Below are positions 1 through 10,496 of a stretch of 64,000 nt of DNA, piece after piece. The position numbers were made by a program, and so were the translations under genes. The stretch lies in assembly GCA_946406115.1 (NCBI GenBank), contig OX291562.1, positions 10,384,001-10,448,000 on the forward strand. The letters run 5' to 3'. The notes beneath the pieces are model-generated. The model searched no databases. It was not told the origin of the DNA and was given only the letters and a program-made list of their open reading frames with translations. The DNA comes from Apoda limacodes. Lineage: Eukaryota > Arthropoda > Insecta > Lepidoptera > Limacodidae. Every line of letters begins with the position of its first letter. Positions within the stretch are counted from its first letter, which is position 1.

Positions 1-113
1 TAAATAACCACGTTGGACCGTTGGTCCACCATCACGCCTCCTTGGCCGGGTTTAAAAAAACATTCTTATTTATTTAACGATCAGTTTTATGCTTATTTAC
101 TTCTGTTTTTAAC

Positions 114-250
114 AGGTTTCCAAAAGACAATATGTGGTTCTTCAAGAAAGAAGTTATTAGATTTTTAAAGAGTCGGCAACGCGCGAGTGATGCCCTTGGT
201 TTTGCAAGCGTCCATAGGCTACGGTAACCGCTAAGTGATATAAAAAAAAA
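114..250 (+). mobile_element. LINE-A 3' fragment, 5'-truncated
   Basis: This segment matches the extreme 3' end of the LINE at 58245-61880 in sense orientation. It encodes the decayed C-terminal stretch after the reverse transcriptase (FFKKEVIRFLK region) and ends in an A-rich run. About 45 bases just before the terminal AAGTGATATAAAA are missing compared with the copy at 879-987. 5' truncation plus an A-tail is the usual signature of target-primed reverse transcription. Confidence 0.75.
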
Positions 251-576
251 GAAAATAAAGACACTTTCTGAAAAGGCTTTAAAGCAAATTTAAGGCTTTT
301 TTTTTAAGATTTGTTGATTAATAAAATAAAATAAATTCATATTTGAACATTACAAAAAGTAAGTTATTAATACGATAATAAATTGTGCGATTGATTATAA
401 AATTGACAGAATGTAAACACAGTGCCAGCGTTTTTAAATGCAATTCATTTGCCAATTTTATTACTTTACATTTATTTATGTCTGTCCGCTTTGACCAAAC
501 AAAAACTCAGCTAGTAAATCAAATTTATATAATTATACCTATGTTTTCTACCTTCGCACCTTAATTTTTACATCTT
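251..576. other. AT-rich stretch, nothing recognised
   Basis: No coding signature, repeat copy or hairpin was found here by eye. Confidence 0.4.
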
Positions 577-672
577 AAGAGGCAGTGTTAGTTGGCAGAA
601 GCAAAAAGAACGCGATATGTAACTAACCGGACATGAGTGGTGCAGAGCTACATATGAAATCTCAACACACTA
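577..672 (-). repeat. rep-J dispersed repeat copy
   Basis: The segment resembles 7476-7600, 11566-11707 and 25658-25800. Shared landmarks are AAGAGGCAGT, a GCGATATGTAACT block and a TGAGTGGTGCAG / GTGAGTAGTGCAG block. This copy and the 25.7 kb copy are opposite in orientation to the other two. No coding content is seen; a short non-autonomous element is likely. Confidence 0.55.
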
Positions 673-878
673 ATTTTATTATACTTCAGTGATACGACAA
701 TCTGACATTCAGTGCTATCAAATAATGATTTTTGTACGGATAAACAATCATACCTGCTTAATTCATAAACCCTCCTTTCGGCTTCACCATAGTTGTTTAG
801 AAATACCTGACCAATCTTTCGCTGTTATCCTTATCATTAACTTTATATACCTTTAGAGTTACCATTATCTGTCAAACG

Positions 879-987
879 CGGTCGGCAACGCACGGAAACT
901 GCCCTTGGACGGCCATCAGCTACAGTGACCGCCTAAAACTAGGCGGGTCGTAAGCTTGTTTGCTACCTTAGTGATATAAAAAAATAT
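879..987 (+). mobile_element. LINE-A 3' fragment with A-tail
   Basis: A sense-orientation copy of the LINE-A 3' end. It begins at the GTCGGCAACGC block, passes the reading-frame end, and finishes CTTGTTTGCTACCTTAGTGATATAAAAAAA. It is about 110 bp long, strongly 5'-truncated and diverged. Confidence 0.75.
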
Positions 988-1189
988 AGTCATATAACAG
1001 ACACCAAACCCATTTACTATCTGACAAAATAAGAGTACCTTGAGGGTATATAGATACTGAATTTAACTTCGTACGCCGATTAGTTACAAGCTAGAACATA
1101 AAATATTTGTAAAAAGCTTGCTAAGTAGGTGCCTACTTTTGTAAAAGCAATTTTTAGAGCTTTAACAATAACAACAAAAAGCACGAATA

Positions 1190-1285
1190 TACAAAACGAA
1201 TCATAAATCATGTTGTTCAGTAGACGTTGGCCTATAAAATACTGAGGAAAGACATGACAACTTGGCCTTCAACAACAAAAATATA
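1190..1285 (+). repeat. Short dispersed repeat shared with 5400-5475
   Basis: Both places share the order ATCATAAATCATGTTGTTCA, GGCCTATAAAATACTGA and TGACAACTTGGCCTT with scattered differences. The other copy lies just left of a tRNA-headed SINE, so this may be a piece of a longer composite element. The family was not recognised. Confidence 0.4.
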
Positions 1286-1408
1286 ACTTAAGCATCTTTA
1301 ACATAAAACTTGTGAGAAGCAAGCCGGAAAGTTGCCTTGAGTAGCTTGAAAATAATGTGTATATTGTAAAGCTGTATGTATATGTATCTAAAAAAACCTT
1401 TCCTGCCA

Positions 1409-1698
1409 ATATTATAAATGCGAAAGTTTGGATGTTTGTTACTTAATCATGCTTCAACTACTGGACGGATCGGGATAAAACTTGGTACACATATAGGTTA
1501 GGCCATATGCTATTTTTTATCCCGGAAAATCCAAAATTTTCTGCAGGATTAACTATAACCTAATTCCACTTAAACAAACTACAGCTTCAGTTATAACTTG
1601 CTATAACAAACTTCTTTAGTATAATCAAGGTGTTGGCTTATGAATCCTATGCCGATAACCAAATTTAGGGCGGGTGGAGCCGCTGGCAAAAGCTAGTT
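1409..1698 (-). mobile_element. rep-D dispersed element
   Basis: Read on the minus strand this copy starts ACTAGCTTTTGCCAGCGGCT, passes a block equivalent to GGTTATCGGCATAGGATTC, and ends CTTTCGCATTTATAATAT. The same layout recurs at least ten times in the window. It is a non-coding element that I associate with Lepidoptera; its class is not settled by the sequence. Confidence 0.7.
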
Positions 1699-1703
1699 AT
1701 AAT

Positions 1704-2768
1704 ATGAATGAATACTTTTGTCTGTCAGTCCTTTACCTTTTCACGACTAAAGCACTGAAGCGAACATTATTTATTACGAGTACAAACAGTCTTCACTATA
1801 ATCTTTTTCCACACTTGTTCATAAATGTTAATGCAATTCTGTCTGTTTCTGTGTTCATTACCTTTTCAAAGCAAAATTGTTAAACTGATCTTGGCATGGA
1901 CATAACTTTCTTCTTGAGAATCAACATTAACTTCCACAAGTAGTGATTTCAGCAACATTACCCAACAAAATGGAGGTGGAAGCGCGGATAGAGATAGTTT
2001 TATTAAGTTTAGCGTCTCTATAACAAAGCTATGCTAAAAATGTTTGGAAAGACTATATAGGATTTCCTGGCCTCGAAAACATTTTTGTTTTATTTCTTTT
2101 TTGTTTGAAGAAGCATTATGTATAGATCACAAGTTGGATTTTGATAATGTTTCCGCCATTTTTAAAAGTTACGGCCTAACTTTATGAAGTGTGTTTTCTC
2201 GCGCTATTACGAATAGACACGTAGAATTAAAATAAAAACCATTAAGTTAAGGGTCCGTGGAATGAGAATTACTGTGTTAATCTTAAAAACTAAAAACTTA
2301 TGTTATGCTCAAACTATTTTTGTAACAGTGTTTATAAAGCCTTATTATCATATTTTTTTGTAACACATGGCTTAACCTACACACTTTTGTAACTAGCCCA
2401 CAAATTTTTCAACTTTTAAAAACCAAAAAGACCTCTAAAAATATATGTAAATGAGATTTTATATGTATATACAGATTTATGCGTACTTTTAATGCCCATT
2501 TGTATATCTCTGACCCTCTATGTGTGTGCATACCACCAACTTAATACTGCCGTTGGCTGACTATTATAAAGAACTTAGGTATCAATCAATAATTAATTAC
2601 TAAGGGCCTTAAGTATTATGTAGCTTATACAAAACTTTGATAACTTACATCATATTTCTATCATTTTATGTGTAGCAGTATGGAAATCACCTTACCAGTT
2701 AAGGCCCTATATACTACATGCTATAGCCGCCACAAGATATTTTTTATTTCTTCGTCATACAAATCGTA
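1704..2768. other. AT-rich stretch, nothing recognised
   Basis: Short poly-A and poly-T runs are seen, but no repeat match, splice-bounded open frame or RNA-like fold. Confidence 0.4.
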
Positions 2769-2999
2769 TTAAAAAAAATCAGCTAAGTGCGTGTCGGACT
2801 CGCGCACGAGTACCATTATCTATAAAAACGGCAAAGAAATCACGTTTGTTGTATGGGGTCCCCCCTTAAATATTTGTTTTATTTTAATTTAATTATTAAT
2901 TTTTAGAAGTGAATATATAACTTAATATTCTGTGAATATTTTAAGCCTCTACCTATAGCTGTCTAACTATCACGGTTTATGAGATACAGCCAGGTCGCT
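2769..2999 (+). mobile_element. rep-B element, 3' part replaced
   Basis: The copy begins with the terminal module (AGTGCGTGTCGGACTCGCGCAC) and follows the rep-B order: ACCATTATCTATAAAAACGG, a TTGTTGTATGGGG block, then CACGGTTTATGAGATACAGCC. The expected end (GACAGACGGACGG ... GGTACGGAACCCTAAA) is absent. The sequence switches directly into an internal LINE-A fragment at about position 3000. Confidence 0.75.
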
Positions 3000-3259
3000 A
3001 TGCCAATGCCTCCCCCTGACTCTCAATGGCTAGTGCCCATCGGTGTGTGAGATACACTACAAGGTCACCAGTCGAGCGACCGTGGCGAAAGCCATATTGA
3101 CGGTCGCTGATCAGGTCGTGTTTTTCTAGGTATCTCAAAAGCTGTGTGATGATCACACGCTCCATCACTTTGGAGAGGAGAGAGGTAATAGCGATAGGCC
3201 TGTTATTCGATGGATCTGATCTATCGCCATTTTTTTGGGCACCGGGTGCACATTCGCAG
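3000..3259 (-). pseudogene. Internal fragment of LINE-A reverse transcriptase
   Basis: This is about 255 bp nearly identical to 59454-59716, coding on the minus strand for part of the reverse transcriptase fingers and palm (NYRPIAITSL through the YLTHRWALAIES region). It lacks both ends of the element, so it is not an ordinary 5'-truncated insertion. An extra T-run near 3230 breaks the frame. It joins rep-B on its left with no gap. Confidence 0.85.
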
Positions 3260-4341
3260 TTTACAACTAGTTTTCAATTTCCATTCATTTACTTTTTTAC
3301 TTTCTTAAAGTACGCTTTCTGGGAATATGGGGCCTGCTATTTATATTAAAAAGATAAAAACTATGTTTACAAATAGGATATCTTTTATTCCACTCACAGG
3401 TACCCAGACTAATAGATTTTTTTGCAAATAAATCTGCACGGCACCTCTAGTTGATAAATACAAACATTTCTAAATGTAGTTTCATATAGGTCTGTGTACT
3501 ACATGGATTGGTTTCCGTATCGTTTCATGAGCCAATTGTCATAGAATAAGTTGGTACAGAAAAATCGTGTAAGCACGCTAAATCATTCGAAATATTTAGC
3601 GCAAAGATTTTCGAAGTAAGTCTTAAGATAAGTGAATTGAATTTGCCACTTTATTGAGTCACGCATCTAAAACTCAAGATGTCATCCAATTAAGAATAGG
3701 AATAGCAATGATTGCGGCTGCGTGACCTTCACCACAAAAATACAGTGGGAAATAAAATTACTTTGTAAGGGAATCAATTTTGCCCACTTCCATATTTATC
3801 TTTCATTTGCAAATAAATGTAAATAGTATAAAGTATAAAATTAAAAAATTTACAATTATTCAATACGTGTTTATATTTTTGTAATTTTTATTTTTCCACA
3901 CCCAACCTTATTCTCTCCGACTGCAAGATGGCGCGAAGTAATGCCTTTTCTTTGTTAGATCACACTGTACAAAACATGAGTGCACCTTCTGTACGTACTT
4001 ATTTTGTGCTTCTATACATTTTTAAAGGTGTATACTTTGTGACACAGTAGTCAAGGCTTGGCCGCATCGAATTCATAATTTTGATTATACAATACGCGGA
4101 AGTTGTTACACCGGTTCACACCTTTCCAGCAACGGTATAACTACCAGTAACATCCAAAATTAATGTGTCAGATTGTTATGCAAATGAAATAGTTTTTATG
4201 TCAACGTGTATTTTTACATTAGACTGTATGTAACACAATGATAGGCATAAAAGCCATAACATTTATAACTAGCTACTTATTTTAATCATCGATAATAGAA
4301 TTTCAAGTCAATAAATGTTTGAACTAAAGTAGATAATATGT
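3260..4341. other. AT-rich stretch, nothing recognised
   Basis: No host exon or recognised repeat was found. A slightly more GC-rich spot near 3905-3960 has no open frame of note. Confidence 0.4.
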
Positions 4342-4638
4342 ACAACTAGCTTTTGTCAGCGGCTCCGTCCGCACCAAATGAGTTGTAGGCGTAAAATTCT
4401 CTAGCAAGTCTTTGTTTATAAAAGGATTTTTTTCTATAGTGAGCTATAGATGTTGTTATAGTTAGTTCACGTAAAATTTGATTAGGTAGTTATTTTTGAA
4501 GGAACACCAGGATTAAAATTAGCTTTTGTCCTCTGTCCCCTCAACAGTATCCGTGCCAATAATTTGCTCAATTGGTTGCTCCTTAGCTATTTTAACTAAT
4601 AAGAAACAAACAAACAAACAGACAGACTTTCACAAATA
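4342..4638 (+). mobile_element. rep-D element, diverged
   Basis: It begins ACTAGCTTTTGTCAGCGGCT, contains the GAGCTATAGATG and TAGTTCAC blocks seen in other copies, and ends in an AAAC/AGAC microsatellite in place of the usual ACAGACAGACAGAGTTACTTT. It is strongly decayed. Confidence 0.6.
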
Positions 4639-5399
4639 CACTCGTATATTAGTTGTGGTTTAGACCTCAAGATGTTATACAAAAAAGGCTGCGATATGTG
4701 AGCTTGTTTGCTGCGTATTAACAGTTTCAATTGGAAAATATCTAATGGAACACTACAATATGCTGTATCTCCTACGCTGTGTTTACTCTTAAAATCAGGT
4801 GATTTCAGACTGTTCATTTTCATCTTACATTCGGCAGTTTTAACTCGAAATGAAATCTCTGAACACAAAATAAAACAAGAGTGCTAAATGAATTCAAAAA
4901 TTAACTAATACAAAGATGTTGGATATTGCCATACGGCACCATTCAGTTCCACCGAATATGATCGAAAGAACAGTCTGAAGTCAAAAAAGAACTTTCACTC
5001 GGATTCGGCCATTTTATCTTGAGGCCTGCAGCAGGCAAACGCCACGTCGAACTTTATCGGCTAGATCTCTCAACAATATTTAGGTATTTGAAGCTCCCTA
5101 TAAATGTCTTCTTGCAATCCATGGTCGCCACCCTCGCTAACGTTTTATTTGCTTTATTTTTTTTAGCTCCTTGATCAAATGATCAGAAATTAAACTAATT
5201 ACAAGATGTACGACTTTATTTGACGACATATTAGTGAGAATTGCAAATCTGTTTGATTATTTAACAACTTTGCTAGTAGTAGTTAGCTTTGTTAAAACAA
5301 CTAAATATACAAAATATTACCTCATTCTTTATTCATACTAAGTAGTAACTGCAGCTTTTTATGACATTTTCAACCAAAAAAACGCAGTACAAATAACTT
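4639..5399. other. Unassigned; locally GC-richer block at 4985-5135
   Basis: Most of the stretch is AT-rich without features. The block at 4985-5135 has higher GC and a short GC-rich palindrome (GGCCTGCAGCAGGC), which suggests an unrecognised old element. No open frame is convincing. Confidence 0.35.
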
Positions 5400-5524
5400 A
5401 CACAAAACCAGTTATAAATCATGCTATTCACTGAAAGCCGACCTATAATAACTGACAAAGGATATGACACTGTGGCCTTGCGGAGGAAGTGATACTTTAG
5501 CATGTACAGTATCCATTTTACATA

Positions 5525-5830
5525 CAACTCCTAGTCACTTATAAATTCCTAGTACAACAATCTTATAAACACAAAAAATCTTCATAGCGTAAGAAATACA
5601 TAGAAATAATCTTTCTTCGTTTATGACTCCCTGACAGTTAAAGTGTTAGAAGAAAATATATCATACATGCCATATCTATGGCTATATCATCAATATAAAT
5701 AAATACTTTCATCGCTAAGTCAAAAGATTAACCTCGAGCCAGGACTTGAACCTGCAACCCTAACATTTCATGTAAGTGCTCCACCACTGAGCTACCGAGG
5801 TACAAGTCTGGGCGATAAAAATCCAAATTA
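5525..5830 (-). mobile_element. SINE-H, tRNA-headed SINE
   Basis: On the minus strand the right end (5732-5800) is tRNA-like and the leftward tail is AT-rich. The same head-plus-tail arrangement occurs at 10030-10235 and 39458-39800, all in the same orientation. The shared tail includes AATAATCTTTCTT, TGACTCCCTGA and AGAAAATATAT. This copy has the best-preserved head of the three. Confidence 0.7.
5732..5800 (-). ncRNA. tRNA-like SINE head
   Basis: Read on the minus strand it folds like a tRNA. The acceptor arms CCTCGG and CTCGAGG pair, a D-arm closes as GCTC/GAGC around AGTGGTG, and the T-arm is CAGG-TTCAAGT-CCTG. The anticodon arm CTTAC-ATGAAAT-GTTAG has one mismatch and presents GAA. The A-box (TAGCTCAGTGGTGG) and B-box (GGTTCAAGTCC) are good matches. 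Because the unit recurs with a common tail, it is a SINE promoter rather than a functional tRNA gene. Confidence 0.65.
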
Positions 5831-6270
5831 TGTATTTTACATGAAACACTTTGGCATGAAAGTCAAGGTGTAAATTTTTTGTAGAAATGCTTTGAGTAGA
5901 TACTCTTTTCTCATCCAAATAGCCAGACATAGCAGATCTATAATTTTTTTATAAGTTACTGCAATAACAAATTAGGTATTTATATTTTAATGACTCTTTG
6001 TACTTTTGAAGGTGATGTTTCTAAATGAAATTGATCAAAAAAGGTTAAATTTAATAATAATATTTCGCCTTTTATTAGAATAGAATAAAAGGAGAAACAT
6101 TTCAATAAAGTTTAGTTTAACACTACAAAAGTAAATACTTTTTCCTGAAAAACTGTTGTTTTGTTTAAAATCTATATGCCTACGTATGTTTTGAGATTCA
6201 GAGATTAAAAGACAAAATTACAACGAAAAAATAACTAAGACTTCAAAACTCACCTAAAAATTAAAAAATT
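5831..6270. other. AT-rich stretch, nothing recognised
   Basis: No features could be supported. Confidence 0.4.
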
Positions 6271-6367
6271 ACCCCCTAAAGCAGACAAACTGCTGCGATT
6301 TATAATTTTACTACCTTCAAATACGTACCTAGCTTAATGGTCTGTTAGTATGTCGGCTTTAGGGGGC
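6271..6367. mobile_element. Small palindromic MITE-like element
   Basis: Terminal inverted repeats of about 20 bp (CCCCCTAAAGCAGACAAACT at the left; the right end reads CCCCCTAAAGCCGACATACT when reversed) agree at 18 of 20 positions and enclose about 55 bp. The size and structure fit a non-autonomous DNA transposon. The flanking target duplication is unclear. Confidence 0.5.
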
Positions 6368-7475
6368 TCCTTATTCTTACTTGTTAGTAGAGTTTTGAAA
6401 TCGGATTAGTTTTTTTGTTGAAAAGTTTTCATAAAACAAAAAGTAAAATATTTTTAATTTTTAGTTCCCACCTTGAAATACTTATCACACTTTCAGTATT
6501 CGAGATATCTTATCACCAAACTTAAAATAGGTATCATTGAGAAGTTCCAGTGGGCATCAGAATTCATCTTCTTCATCGGTTCCACTTCACTAAATGATAC
6601 TTTCTGTATGCAAATACTTGATTTGTTACAAAAAATGCCAAAATCGCCACGTGTATGCTCATAATATTTAAGAAATCTCCTAAATTCCTCATGGATTTTA
6701 TCATCAAAATGGGTTTTGATAAAAATTAAACCAATACAAAGTATGCATTTTAAATAAAAAGAAAATCAAATCGCTTTATAAATGACGGACGTTTATACTA
6801 ACGTACATTTAAATACATCCAACCAATTTTTTTAAGTTTGTCAAAAAGGTGCAGTTTATCTGAAATAATACAAAATTTAAAACACTTTTTAAAACTCAAA
6901 TAGTTATAAACACTTTTTGCAACGAAAATAGTTACTCAAAAAAAAGGCAAGCTTTATTAAAATATTTACACTAATATCTGAAAATATGATTCAAGGTTTG
7001 AAACATGATAAAGGGTGCTTCGTCTGGTATTAAATGAGCCTGTCATCTACACACCATTAAATATATTGTTCTGGTATATAACAAGGGATTTACTTTGTAC
7101 CTAGTGCCTTTTATCCTTTACGGGACTGAGGCGGTTAGTCCCTTTTAATTATAAGTAGTTTAACGTTGAAATAATTATAACTGAGCCCGAGGGTTATTAT
7201 GAAATATTTGCTGCCTCAACTTGAGTCTAAGTTAAGGGTCTATAGTAACCGTAATTTTTTTTTTTATCATATTCCTCTGTTATATAAAAAAATACTGCAG
7301 CATTTACTTTGCAATAAATATATGCTATATGTAGTACAATATCGATACTATAAAGTGCGTTCTACAGTATAGGTAATAGCAAAGTTTTAACCGTAAAACT
7401 GCATAGTAAATGAAGCAAATATTATTGTTTTTCGTTTTAAAAAAAAACGTTATTTTCACTAAGTAAGAAAAACAA
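6368..7475. other. AT-rich stretch, nothing recognised
   Basis: An open frame at 6473-6664 has no splice or start context that would make it convincing. No repeat copy was identified. Confidence 0.4.
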
Positions 7476-7600
7476 AATGTATGAGTTGAGATGTGCTTGT
7501 AGCTGCACTACTCACGCACGCTTAGTTGCATATCGCGTCGTCCTTGTCTTTAGTTAAGGCTACTGCCACCTATTACCAACTCTTAGTTATAAAAAAATAT
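7476..7600 (+). repeat. rep-J dispersed repeat copy
   Basis: It shares TGAGTTGAGATG, GCACTACTCACGCACGCTTAG and TCGTCCTTGT with the copy at 11566-11707, and in reverse with 25658-25800 and 577-672. It is non-coding. Confidence 0.6.
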
Positions 7601-7744
7601 TAGTTAACAAATTATACTCATAAGTACTGTGCTCATATTGATGATTAAGTTTAAAATGTTTTAACTATTTCAAAACCAAAACAACTCAAATAACTTTTTA
7701 TAGTTAACGAAAAGTTTTATGCCCGTTTTGTACTATTCGTTTGA

Positions 7745-8180
7745 TTCAGCCAAAAGATCAGCCAAACTGCTGAACGGAGAGCTCCCCCATATGTTACCAC
7801 AACGGCTGGTCCTGAGCCGCCCGCGCCCATCCGCTTCCTGCGGCTCTGACCAGATCGTCTGTCCACCTAGTAGGAGGCCGACCCACGCTGCGTCTTCCAA
7901 TTCGTGGTCGCCACTCGAGAACCTTTCTTCCCCATCGGTTATCGGTTCGACGAGCGATGTGGCCTGCCCTTTGCCACTTCAGCTTGCTAATTGTTTGAGC
8001 TTTGTCGGTAACCTTAGTGCTTGGGCAAAATTTCTCGTTTCGGATTCTATCGTGGAAAGAAACACCAAGCACAGCTCTTTCTATAGCTCGCTGAGCGACT
8101 CTGAGCTTATTTGAGAGGCAAACAGTAAGAGACCACCTTTCTGTACCATATGTCATCACTGGCAACACATATTGATTATA
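7745..8180 (-). pseudogene. LINE-R (RTE clade) C-terminal fragment
   Basis: A minus-strand reading frame of about 125 residues corresponds to the C-terminal tail of an RTE-type polyprotein, downstream of the reverse transcriptase. It carries PVMTYGTERWSL, LRVAQRAIERAVLGVS, KLKWQRAGHIARRTD, RWGRKVLEWRPR and VGRPPTRWTDDL, blocks I know from lepidopteran RTE elements. The same order is recognisable at 24300-23930 and 32395-32715. Nothing of the endonuclease or reverse transcriptase is present, so this is a strongly 5'-truncated, dead copy. The frame is longer and cleaner than in the other two copies, suggesting it is younger. Confidence 0.85.
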
Positions 8181-8655
8181 ATTTTTGTATATTAATTTGT
8201 ATTTAAAAAACCTTGCAGTTAGTAAAGTAATTGACTTTAATTAGCATTTTCCTATAGTGTAAATTGTGGTTAAAATTCTATTTATTTATGTAATAAAAAA
8301 GACAAGAGAGTAATTTCATTATTGCTTTTCTTAAACCACAAAAAATCTGCTTTTTATTGAAATAAACAGTACATGGTTTATTTTTATTTCATTCGCGAGA
8401 GAAATGAAAATGTAGGAAAAATAAATTAGAAGCCGCTAACACGTCCCTCTTTCAGTTTGTCCATCAATCATTCTCCCCGTGAATGTTTCAGAGTAGGCGT
8501 TTAAAAATAAAAGATAATTTATTACTGGATTTTATTATTAATACAAAAGCGCAATTTTGGTTTAGATAAAAAACGTTGTCTGTTAATTTCATTGTAACTT
8601 TATAAAGCTTCAGGCAGAGGAAAACTACGTTAAAAAAATTGGAGCGTAGTATCAC
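8181..8655. other. AT-rich stretch, nothing recognised
   Basis: No features could be supported. Confidence 0.4.
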
Positions 8656-9125
8656 AGCTTAAACATTCATTATACAATTTCAACCCCTCAAAATAGTTAA
8701 ATATACTACGTTAACAAATCGTTTTGAACATTCGTTATACAATTTCAACTCATCAAAATAGTTATAATATATACTACGTTAACAAAACATTTTAGACATT
8801 CATTAAAAATTTCAACCCAAAAAAATATATATATACTACGTTAACAAAACATTTTAAACATTCATCATACAATTTTAAACATTTATTATACAATTTTACA
8901 CATTCATTATACAATTTCAACCCATAAAAATAGTTATATATATGCTACGTTGACAAAACATTTTAAACATTGATTATACAATTTCAACTCATAAAAATAG
9001 TTATATATATATATATACTACGTTGACAAAACATTTTAAACATTCATCATAGAATTTTAAACATTCATCATACAATTTCAACCCATCAAAATAGTTATAT
9101 ATACTACGTTAACAAAACATTTTCA
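8656..9125. repeat. AT-rich minisatellite with nested subrepeats
   Basis: Six units carry the anchor TACTACGTTAACAAAACATTTT (or TGCTACGTTGAC), at about 8705, 8772, 8835, 8942, 9017 and 9101. Each unit follows with ACATTCATTATACAATTTCAACCC and AAAATAGTTATATATA. Spacings of about 62, 68, 75, 85 and 108 differ partly because a shorter ~24-bp subunit (TTTTAAACATTCATCATACAA) is itself duplicated in some units. It is non-coding. Confidence 0.85.
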
Positions 9126-9396
9126 GATTTCTATATCCCATAAGCTTATTCTGTCACTTTCCCGTATAATCTTAAATGCCTCGGCGCCCAACGTACGGCT
9201 ACGTGATGGCTCTAACACGATATTTAATTGAATTTCCCAGGTTCCACATCCCTAGCTTACTCTCAAAAGTCGAGGCTCACGAGGACTTAGTTTGATCGAA
9301 AGCTGACTTAAATAACTTATTGCAGTCAGTACTTTATTTAAGCTATATATGTTACTTTAAACGTTAACGTCGGTAACTTAGGTAATTATTACTTTT

Positions 9397-9591
9397 TTAT
9401 ACCCAGAGGGTGCCAACGGAGCCCTATTACTAAGACTTCGCTGTCTATCTTTTAGATCGAAATAGGTAGAAGCCTGATTTTTTTACAGAATATGTGTTAT
9501 AATGTGAGATTAGCTAACAAATAAAAAAAGTTAAAATTTAAGGGGGCTCCCCATACAAGAAACACATTTCCGTTGTTTTTGCTCTATCAAT
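9397..9591 (-). mobile_element. rep-B fragment
   Basis: Read on the minus strand it shows the rep-B 3' half: a GGGGAGCCCCC block, a GACAGCGAAGTCTTAGTAATAGGG block, and a degraded terminal block. The head module is missing, though an isolated plus-strand head (CCGGCCAAGTGTGAGACGGG) lies nearby at 9667-9712. Confidence 0.6.
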
Positions 9592-9894
9592 AAAACAGAA
9601 AGACGTACAAACTTCAAACTTGCAGTGAAAAATAGTGTGAACTCTAAAGTAAAACAACAAATAATAAAAACCGGCCAAGTGTGAGACGGGCCCAAGCTAT
9701 TACTATTATTAAATTACGATTTGTTGACTATATGCAGACTTATAAAAGGCGCTCAACCTATTTCAGGGACTTATTATGTTGAAATCATGTTTTAAACACT
9801 TAATTAAATTATTTGAAATAAGTATACATTATTGTATATATTTTACTCGCCATAGTGAGATGAAAAATTGTGTGTTTCGCACGGCTGGATTTTT

Positions 9895-10029
9895 TTTGGG
9901 TTTCGTGACAGAATCCTGAGCAAAGCTCGCTTCGCTCGTGGGTTCAATCTTTCAATCCTTCGCTTGCTCGGTATTCAATATAGGCACTTTCGCCAAAAAG
10001 CATGTTTCTAGCCTTGCATAACAAATAAC
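9895..10029. repeat. Dispersed repeat shared with 56868-57000
   Basis: Both regions share CTCGCTTCGCTCGTG / ACTCGCTATGCTCAGGA type blocks, GGCACTTTCGCCAAAAAGC versus GGCACTTCTACCAAAAAACGC, and GTATAACAAATAACTAT. In both places the common part is followed by AT-rich SINE-tail-like sequence. The family was not recognised. Confidence 0.4.
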
Positions 10030-10235
10030 TATTCTTATAGAATAGAATCCGTGAAGGTTTGAGTTTTTGAAGAAAATATATCAAAAATGCTATATCTATG
10101 GCTGTCATCAATGTTAATAAATATTTTCATAGCAAATATGCAGTCAAAATAATAGACTCGAAACATGACTTGAACCTGCAACAATCCTTACAGCCCGCGT
10201 AAGTGCTCTAGCTATGAAACTTTTTTCAGATTTGT
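10030..10235 (-). mobile_element. SINE-H copy, degraded
   Basis: The tail blocks (GAAGAAAATATATCA, TATCTATGGCT) and the degraded tRNA-like head (ACTCGAAACATGACTTGAACCTGCAAC, GTAAGTGCTCTAGCTATG) follow the same order as at 5525-5830 and 39458-39800. The D-arm and acceptor stem no longer pair well. Confidence 0.6.
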
Positions 10236-10307
10236 GATATTTGCCATTACTTATAGTAAATTAGAGTATATTATCGTCTGGCAGTGTGATTTTATTGCCT
10301 GATTTTA

Positions 10308-10496
10308 TGAGTTCCGTAACTGAATGGCAAAATCGGAACCATGTTTTTCTGTCCTTCCGTATGTCACAGCCACTTTTTCCGAAAATTTAAGTACTATACT
10401 ATATATATTTTTGTTTGTTTTTGTAGATATCATTAATGGTGGTAGGTACGGAGCACCCTCGGTGCGCGAGTCCAACTCGCACTTGGCCGGTTTTTA
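10308..10496 (-). mobile_element. rep-B fragment ending in the head module
   Basis: The right edge reads GGTGCGCGAGTCCAACTCGCACTTGGCCGGTTTTT, the minus-strand head module, preceded by AGGTACGGAGCACCCT. The left part has only loose similarity to rep-B bodies, so this may be a different subfamily sharing the same terminus. Confidence 0.65.

Noticed and set aside
5732..5800. Functional tRNA gene
   Set aside because: The same tRNA-like head with the same tail recurs at 10 kb and 39.5 kb, and the anticodon stem and T stem have mismatches; this is a SINE.
7719..8114. 131-codon plus-strand frame
   Set aside because: It is antisense to the RTE C-terminal fragment (7745-8180) and carries no motif of its own.
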